The position numbers and the translations under genes are program-made. The notes below the pieces were generated by a model that did no database searches, was not told where the DNA came from, and was given only the letters and a program-made list of their open reading frames with translations. Below are positions 50,420-64,000 of a DNA stretch of 64,000 bases, one piece after another. The DNA comes from Salarias fasciatus. Taxonomy: Eukaryota > Chordata > Actinopteri > Blenniiformes > Blenniidae. The stretch covers positions 5,501,790 through 5,565,789 of the forward strand of contig NC_043755.1 of NCBI RefSeq assembly GCF_902148845.1, read 5' to 3'. How positions within the stretch are numbered: the first letter of the stretch is position 1; each line of letters starts with the position of its first letter.

Positions 50420-52048
50420 TCATAACTTTTTAAGCCACTCCAAATTATTTCCTTTTGGTTCACATGGATGGGCCGGAACATCTGGCATGTTTCCATCATC
50501 TCGGACTGGAACTACAAAACAAAAATAAAAAGGTTTAAACCACTCTAAATCAACGTGTGTGAGGGCTAAATGATTTCCCAAAGCTTTATCAAGCAAACAT
50601 CAAACGGAGGATGAAATCTGCATTCAGACCAACAGCTGTGTTTACCTGGGTAGCTGTATGGAATAGCTCTATTCAGCATGGTTGTGTATTTTGTGAGGGG
50701 GCTGATGAATGGAAGGAGGGCACCTAATGGAAGAAAATGTTGTTAGTGAACACATTCTACATTATTGACACCCCACACAATGCTGAAAGTACATCAGTCT
50801 GCTGTATAATAGAAAATAAAATGCAGAATAAATACAATGCATGTAGTCGTGTGCACTTGTTCCTGCTCACTCCCTTCAGTAATCAGACAAGACATAAAAA
50901 TCTTACTGCTCAGCGTCAGCCAGTCAAATCTTCAAAACCCCCTTTGATGTATCAAAACTTGTAAACATTCAAGTTTGTGCTTTTCTGTGGCTTTTACTGG
51001 CATAAAAGCAGCAACATTCCAGTAACTACAACAGTCTGCAGCAAACTGAACTTGGATGTATTGGACAGTCCAATATTTAGATCAGTTAAAAAAGGCTTTC
51101 AAGTGGATTTGACATACTTAAAGTCAGCTTTAAGACAATCCAAACACAGGAGATGATGTTTACACAAAATGCAGCTTCCATTGTAGCTGTAGACTTAAGA
51201 TGTCCTTCACAACTACACAAATCTGAGCTTCATGAAAGAAATTAATAGCACCATTCGGATACAAGGAAATTCGCGGTGCTTAATAAAATATATAATAAAA
51301 GAAAAAAAATACATTAAACCAGGCGCAATGTTAAAGCATCATTAAGATAGAGGTAATAAAATAAGTGAAATCAGTCATTTAATGGAAAATTTGAGCAAAT
51401 AATAGTTTTTGAAGGCCTTATTTAAAAAGAAGTGTGTTTCAGATGACTTCAGGAGTTCAGATCATGTGTTCCACAGGTGAGGATATCAGGAACTAAAAGC
51501 TGCTTCTGTCTCTGGAACAGTCAAACTCTTCCTGAAGACCCCAGGGGTCTGGGTATTTCATACTCTACTAGTAAAACTGAAATGTATTCAAGGTTTTATA
51601 GTCAAGAAGTGAGACTTCAAAGTCTGTCTTTTGACGCACAGGGAGTCAGTGCAAAGACTGAGCTCAGGTGTCAAGTGCTCCAGATGACAGAAGGTTTTCC
51701 ACTTACCGAGCAGACCGATCCCGCAGGAGGCCACGATAACAGGCTCCTTGTTCCAGGCATTCTTCAGGAAAGCTGCGATTCCTGCAGAGAAACACAGGAG
51801 CAGGTTGAAGCCGACAGCCTGCGGAGCTACGTGTAGTCCGCTACAGCGAGCTAACGACAGCAACACAACCAAGGTCACGTTTTTCTGGTCTATTGTAATA
51901 AACAGCATGCAGCTGAAGTTAGTCTAATCCGTCAGCTTTGTGATTTGGAATATCTTATATGTTTATTTTCGCTTCCCCGGGTCCTTGGTAAAGCTAAATG
52001 TGATGATTAAAGATCCAAAAGATGACAAAATACACACGTACCCGCCAT
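50420..52048 (-). CDS. ndufa3: NADH dehydrogenase (ubiquinone) 1 alpha subcomplex subunit 3 (complex I B9)
   Basis: Accessory single-span subunit of mitochondrial respiratory complex I, inner membrane. Exons in transcription order: 52048-52042, 51781-51707, 50723-50646, 50511-50420, giving 83 residues (human 84 by recall). The first exon encodes only ATG GCG G. The protein starts [20 protein letters not shown], continues with a hydrophobic span ([18 protein letters not shown]), then [31 protein letters not shown] and ends LEWLKKL. All three introns keep phase. The second intron (50724-51706) is the largest and may hold old repeat sequence. Its promoter is shared with tfpt. Confidence 0.95.
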
Positions 52049-52259
52049 GTTGTCGGTGTAGTTCCACCGCAGGTGCTCATGGGAAATGTATTATATTAGA
52101 ATGACGTCATATTTCTGCGCCGATGAACGTAAACACGAATTCAAATAAAGAGTGGAACTAAAGAGACACTCGTGGTAACAACATTGAGCTAAATTTCCGA
52201 TTTTTAAATACATTTGGTGATGAAATCGTTTGCTGCGAAGCTTCGCCAGCTGCTGTAAT
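52049..52259. promoter_or_regulatory. Bidirectional ndufa3/tfpt promoter with CRE and tfpt leader exon
   Basis: The ndufa3 start codon (52048, minus) and a probable tfpt leader exon ending at the donor AAT|GTAAGT (after 52259) are about 200 bases apart and divergent. A perfect palindromic CRE, TGACGTCA, lies at 52102-52109. The leader exon holds a 12-residue upstream ORF (52220-52258, MKSFAAKLRQLL) whose TAA ends one base before the donor. Expression from both sides is inferred. Confidence 0.6.
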
Positions 52260-52785
52260 GTAAGTAGAACGATGTTTTAACTTCACTCGGAAAAAAACCA
52301 ACACGAGAAGATATGACCCATAATGCTTTATCCAACTGGTTTCACTTAACTTACAGTCATCCAGTTTTCTTAACCTTTTTTGGAATATATTCTCTTTTAG
52401 CGTATGGGTTGGTTAGTGTTAGGTTAACCTCTCTCTCTCTAATAAATCTCATGATTTTCTCTCCTTTCTTTTCCTTTCTTCACTTATGATTCATTACAGG
52501 GAAGGTGTTTTTATAATTTATAATTTCATAATAGTTTTACATTTTTTCTAAAATTATATCGCTTTAGTACAAGTCAAGAAAACATCTATGGTTTTTGAAA
52601 CTCTTTGATTTGTACTAACCTTGTTGTACTTGAGATAAATAAATGTTGAATGATTACTATTACAGTCTTTCCATTCTGTAGGTCGTTGAAGCTGTAGTCC
52701 TGAAATCAGTCACTGTCCCTGGAAAATAACTCATAACTTTTTTTTTTAATTGTTCCTAATTCCAGAGGAACTTGTTGGTTTCCAG

Positions 52786-55045
52786 ATGATGGAGGATTTC
52801 TCTGGTTTGACCCTGCCTCCTTTGTTTGGAGGACACATCCTGGAGGCAGAGCTGGAGCCTGGTGGCCTGGAGCTCGGTCCAGGAGAGGTAAAGTCAATAG
52901 TATAGAAATGCTTTACGGATTCCTTGGTCAGAGTATTGCTGGGTTAAGTTAAATGTATAATATTCCAATTACTTGTATGAATATTATGTCATATTTCAAC
53001 CAATGTGACAAAAATTGCAGTGTGAACAATGGGTGGAACAATACTCAGTCTGACTAATGTGGAATAGGGAAAAAGCGCATTTTAGATGTCTTTGTTATTG
53101 TTATTTTTGAGTCTTGTCATGTGTAATGATACATAGTGTAGACAACAACACACAAACAAACAAACAAAAAACAAATTAGTCTGGAAGCATGCTTGGTTTC
53201 TTCAGGTGGAACTGGGACCAGGAAGCAATGAGCTTCTAGAGAGCACAGCGCAAGAGGATGAAGAGAGAAGAGCTCTTGATAAAAGAAAATATCTCGCTCT
53301 GAGCAGAAGGTGTAAAGAAATTGAACAGGTGTGTTTAAACATCCCATGTATGTGTGTAATAGTGCACACACTACTAGCCTGTATGTCTTTTGAAATCAGT
53401 GCTTGACTTCTGATGTGAATTTGATACGATTATGTTCATATTTTCTACAATGGTAAATTTTCTGATATATATCTGCGTCCATGTCATATTTCAAATGTAT
53501 AGATTTTCTATAATTATTCACCTGATGCTGTTGTTGTTAATATGACGTAACAACACAGTAACTTATCATTTGTTCCTTTCGTGTATTACTTTGTTCAGGT
53601 AAATCAGAAGATTTTGGGTCGACTCCACCAAGTGCAGAGAGTTACACGACGCTTGAAGAAGGAACGAAGGTATAGAAACTTCTTACAATGAGTTATAAAT
53701 ACAAAAGTTCTTGCATGTTTCTCATGAAGTTTCCCTCTTCATGTCTTTTGTTGTTCACAGGTTTCTCATGAAAACGTTAGATGCTCATGGAGATGATTAT
53801 AGAAATGCTCAGCTCACCATATTGCTTGAGGTAAGGACTATTGATAAATTTAAAAACAAATTTTGTAACTGCATTTTTTATATGTGATCACATATTGGTA
53901 TTTAATGCTCGTGTGTTCCCTGATGTCTGTTTCAGGATGAGCCTGGAGTCAGTTTAGATGCTGCTACTGGGGTGGAGGATGAAAAACTCAACGGTGTTTC
54001 TGGCTCAAGCGTGTCTGCGGTGCCGCAATACACAGCTGGACCGAAGAAGAAGAGGCACCGAATTCCTCGGCAAGAAAAGGATAAAGAGCAGCAGGTGATG
54101 TAACAGTTACCCTGAACTGTTGTAATTCCCCAAAATACGCTTGTTCATGCACTGTTTCCATTAAAACGGATATTGAAGTGGATAAATCGGACAAAGGATT
54201 TTGGGGAAGAGGAAGAGATTGACGGATGGAGTTTAGGAGGCTGTTGGAACAATAGAGGAGGCAGAGGGTCTGGACTGATGCGATCATCTAAACGTTGAAG
54301 AAGAAGAAGATAATTAAAATACAGTCTAAATTATAAGATGTTTGACCAGGAAATATGCTCATATAGAAGTTACGATTATGATAACCAAGCAGACATTACT
54401 TTTTTCAATCGTATCGGTGCACAGACCTTTGTGCAAAAATATGTTTAACTGGAAATTTGCTGGTTCAAAACCCACAACAGGTTGCAGGCTGCATTTGGAA
54501 GAGCATCTGGCTTCCAGTGGTGCCATTCAGAAATGCTCAGACTTCGAGTACTTTATGTATCCGATCGGCCGTCTACCTCGCTTAGCCAAAAAAAAATAAC
54601 AAAGGTAGAATAAATGCACGGAGTGTGTGGGAAGGTACAATAAAATAGCATACAAAATATTCATGTCACAAGATCACAAGGGAACAAAATCCCTCACTTG
54701 TCCCCCACAAAGCAGATCGCATGATCTGCTGTGGCAACTTGGAAAGAGACTGTCGAAATAAACACTCTCTCTTTCTTTTCCTCTTTCTGTCTCTCTCTCT
54801 GTCTCTTTCTCTGTCTCTACGAGGCCTACAAGACTTTAGTTTTATTTTTATTTTTTTTTATGAACATTTGTCTCTTGATCTAAATGGCCTGACCTGACCT
54901 GCCCCTGCTGGCAGCTGTTAGTGAAGGATGTTTGATTTTGTGTTGACTGGATTCGTGTTCCTCTTCACAGACTGAACCAGACATGTCGGTGTTGGCAGAA
55001 ACACAGTTTGGAGAAATGCCCAGCCCGACCTCTCTGTCCCACTGA
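52786..55045 (+). CDS. tfpt: TCF3 fusion partner homologue (INO80 complex subunit F)
   Basis: Nuclear protein, accessory subunit of the INO80 chromatin remodeller; its human gene was found fused to TCF3 in leukaemia. Exons: 52786-52887, 53206-53328, 53599-53669, 53761-53830, 53936-54094, 54971-55045 (199 aa, stop TGA). It starts MMEDFSGLTLPPLFGG, followed by an acidic Gly/Leu/Glu segment. A helical, probably coiled-coil core covers about residues 50-110 (DKRKYLALSRRCKEIEQVNQ, KILGRLHQVQRVTRRLKKER, FLMKTLDAHGDDYRNAQLTI). A basic patch GPKKKRHRIPRQEK near 165-178 suits nuclear import. Shorter than human TFPT (about 253 aa by recall), mainly at the N-terminus, so an upstream coding exon cannot be excluded. 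Confidence 0.92.
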
Positions 55046-55266
55046 TCAATGCACGGCCGAGGATGTGATAATGAGGACGAGACTGAAGAATCCCTCCTCA
55101 GTCTGGCTTTGCACAGCGTGTAGTTTCACTTGTGGGGTGCAGACTGATTCAGTTTGTCTCATGCATATGTTTGTTTTGTAAATATTCTGGAATTTGATTC
55201 ACAATTATGAGTAGTGCACAGTCAAAAAGGAAAGTTATTATTGTTATTTACTTGTTTGCTATCGAT

Positions 55267-55272
55267 ATTAAA
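55267..55272 (+). terminator. tfpt poly(A) signal (ATTAAA)
   Basis: ATTAAA about 220 bases after the tfpt stop, followed by a T-rich stretch (TATGTTTTATTTTATTATTG). The variant hexamer is the second most common poly(A) signal in vertebrates. Confidence 0.5.
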
Positions 55273-56299
55273 GCAACCACACACTATGTTTTATTTTATT
55301 ATTGTGGAGTAAACATTTCCTAAATGCGCTGAAGTAATTTGTTGAGATTGTTCACACCCCCATATCTGGCCTGATACAGGTTAGGTTTCCAAGACTCACT
55401 GTGATCACCCATTTTTATGAAGGCAGCGTCTCAGGAAAGACTTTAACTGAACATTTCCTTCATCTTCTTTGATGCTTACATTATACATAAGATGATAGAC
55501 AAATCTGAACTGACATTAATGTGACTGTTCAGTTTTCAAGAGACACCGTGTTGAAGCCACAATCAAAGTGTCCATTTCAACACAGGGTTTGGATTTTTCA
55601 ATATGGTAATCACACACATAATCTAAAATACCTCAAAACATTTATTTGTACTTTATGGAGTCATCAGAGTACATGCTGTGTTATTAACCCTTTTTACGGC
55701 AAGTGACTGTTTCTGGTAACTTTGGCACATTTAGATCAGAGCACACGAGACTGTGCTGAACTTTGACATTAGTACTGTTTTTATTTGCTGCTTCAAAAAG
55801 AAAATCATTTAAATGTTTGCTTTGCCCTTTTTGCTTTTGCCATTTTTTTAGTCATTTACATTTAGGATGTTTTTTTTCCCCCACAATTATTCCTTTATGG
55901 TATCAAACCTCAGTTGCTGTATGATGTGGCAACAAGAGTTTTTTGAAATCCATGGGAGAAATACCTTGAAATCCTTAAGCCATATTAAAAAAAAGGAGAA
56001 AAGACTTTATCATTTCCTGAGAAATCCGCCACAGTGTTGCTACATACAGAAACATTAAATGAGTAGTAAATACTGAAAATTAGTTTGTTTCAAGATTATC
56101 ATTGTGTTCATTTAAACTGAAATGTCTGTGCATGGCTATCAGTGCCGTATCAGGATTAAGGTGAATTAATACAGTAGTAGTATCTGTTTAAATTATAAAT
56201 ATATGGGACACAGGCAGTAAAACTTGCTGAAAAAAAAACAATTTAAATGGAAGTGAAACCCAAGTTTGAGTTTTGCGTCGCTGATCACATGATCCAGAT
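55273..56299. other. Spacer between tfpt and cnot3
   Basis: No coding sequence, RNA gene or transposon recognised. AT-rich, with several short T and A runs. Confidence 0.4.
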
Positions 56300-56550
56300 G
56301 AGCCAATGGCTGGTCCTCATTTCAGCGGAAGCCTCTCAGTGACTGGCGTGAATTCTGTCCAATCAGATGACAGAGATTGGATTTAGGGCGGGCTCTATCC
56401 GCGGAGGTGGGATCTTAGCTACCGTCCATCTTCAGCTACATTACAGTGAACGAGCTTGTCGAAAAGAAAATACAATTTGGAAGTAAAGAAGACTTTCTGG
56501 AATTAGTTTTGGCTCTATTTGAAAAAGACACACGAAAGCCCATACCCTAG
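56300..56550 (+). promoter_or_regulatory. cnot3 promoter with three CCAAT boxes, and non-coding exon 1
   Basis: CCAAT at 56303-56307 and 56359-56363, inverted CCAAT (ATTGG) at 56376-56380, and a GC box GGGCGGG at 56386-56392 form a compact TATA-less promoter of NF-Y type. A probable leader exon follows and ends at CCTAG|GTAAAT after 56550. It should join an acceptor TTCGCACAG at 57173, placing the start codon 46 bases into exon 2. The intervening intron is rich in GCTAGC/GCTAA motifs. Confidence 0.6.
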
Positions 56551-57219
56551 GTAAATGTCGTGCACAAGTATAAATCTCGGTGGTCGGCTCGACCCAGTTT
56601 CCCTTTTTCCTAAATTTGGCTAGCTGAAATAGCTAAGCTGCTAGCTAGCATTTTATGCATTAGCCTGACAGTTAGCCACATTAGCTCGCAGGTTAACGAT
56701 TAGAGCGGATTTTGGTATATTGTGCCGTTCATATCTGAAAACCACATTATAAAAGCCGTGCCGGACCCCAGGTAGATGATGCATGAATATGGTATCCTTC
56801 CATCCACACGCTCCGGGTTTTTGTTTTTTTAAACGGACCAGTTTGTAACCGAGCGAGGTGGACGAGCTAAGCTACGTGCTAGCATTAACGTTAGCTCGCT
56901 AGGTGGCTAATTTTAGCTGACAACCATGTCAGTCGTTTTGTGATCATCAACTGGATCATTTGTTTTTGATATAATATATCGATTAACGAGTGTACGTGCA
57001 GGTGTTTTGTGAGGACCAGTTTAAATCGCGATGCGGCGATGATATTTGTGCTGCTAACATCCAGCTAAACAGAGTTAACGTCAGTTCCACTCTGGGAGCC
57101 GATGCGCTGGATCTCCTGTTGGAGGGATTTTGATTCACTTCCACTGTGTATTGACACGCGTTTTTTCGCACAGTTAACGTGGTGACAGACGGAATGTGGA
57201 CATTGTCGTAGTCAGAGCC

Positions 57220-63818
<6,599 letters not shown>

Positions 63819-64000
63819 TGGACAGAGGGACGCAAAAAAAAGGACAGAGAAAGACAAAACGTGCTGCTGTTGACATTCCGAGACTGAACTCCAAACTGTG
63901 GATAGAGATTGTGATGTGTAGTAGAAACCCCTCTCCCGACACGGAGACTGGTGTCTGTATAGGCTGCATCTCAGCGCGGAGCCCTCGCCGCCCGCGTGGC
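63819..64000 (+). other. Start of the cnot3 3' UTR
   Basis: Non-coding sequence after the cnot3 stop, running off the window edge. No poly(A) signal is reached. Confidence 0.8.

Noticed and set aside
51390-51690. Possible LINE-derived repeat in the ndufa3 intron
   Set aside because: GGGAGTCAGTGCAAAGACTG-like wording reminds me of fish repeat tails, but I could not define ends or coding parts.

Overview
The window is vertebrate nuclear DNA, almost certainly from a ray-finned (teleost) fish. It carries compact multi-exon genes with GT-AG introns, abundant (GT)n and (GA)n microsatellites, Tc1/mariner and hAT-type DNA transposons, and a dispersed repeat I know from many teleost genomes. The encoded proteins are close to vertebrate proteins I can recall. 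No bacterial or plasmid features, CRISPR arrays, rRNAs, tRNAs, retroviruses or LTR elements were recognised.

Layout from left to right: the last two exons of rpl18 (+); sphk2 (+, sphingosine kinase 2); a transposon-bearing spacer; cyth2 (+, cytohesin-2/ARNO); a neuronal pentraxin gene (-), tail-to-tail with cyth2; a 9-11 kb spacer with microsatellites, a hAT-like element and a decayed Tc1 copy; a baiap2/IRSp53 family gene (+); ndufa3 (-); tfpt (+), divergent from ndufa3; and cnot3 (+), complete to its stop codon near the right edge. Exon joins were worked out by hand from splice sites and reading phase. Every complete gene closes in frame: 900, 400, 606, 673, 83, 199 and 910 residues in that order.

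The genes form no single pathway; they make sense as a conserved linkage group. rpl18, sphk2 and cyth2 correspond to human 19q13.33, and ndufa3, tfpt and cnot3 to human 19q13.42. The pentraxin and the baiap2-type gene have their best-known human relatives (NPTX1, BAIAP2) on 17q25, where SPHK1 and CYTH1 also lie. The window therefore looks like one side of an old SPHK-CYTH-NPTX-BAIAP2 duplicated block.

The points most worth a second look are: a roughly 105-residue His/Asp/Glu-rich insert in the secreted neuronal pentraxin, predicted to bind metal; an intact 3-base microexon (GAG) in cyth2 that would switch its PH domain between two and three glycines; a 34-base C homopolymer serving as the polypyrimidine tract of a cnot3 exon; an interstitial telomere-like repeat filling much of an 80-base baiap2 intron; a 36-base almost spacer-free palindrome in another baiap2 intron; a (CAG)8 tract and short upstream ORF before cyth2; and a cluster of three polypurine/polypyrimidine tracts before the putative baiap2 first exon.
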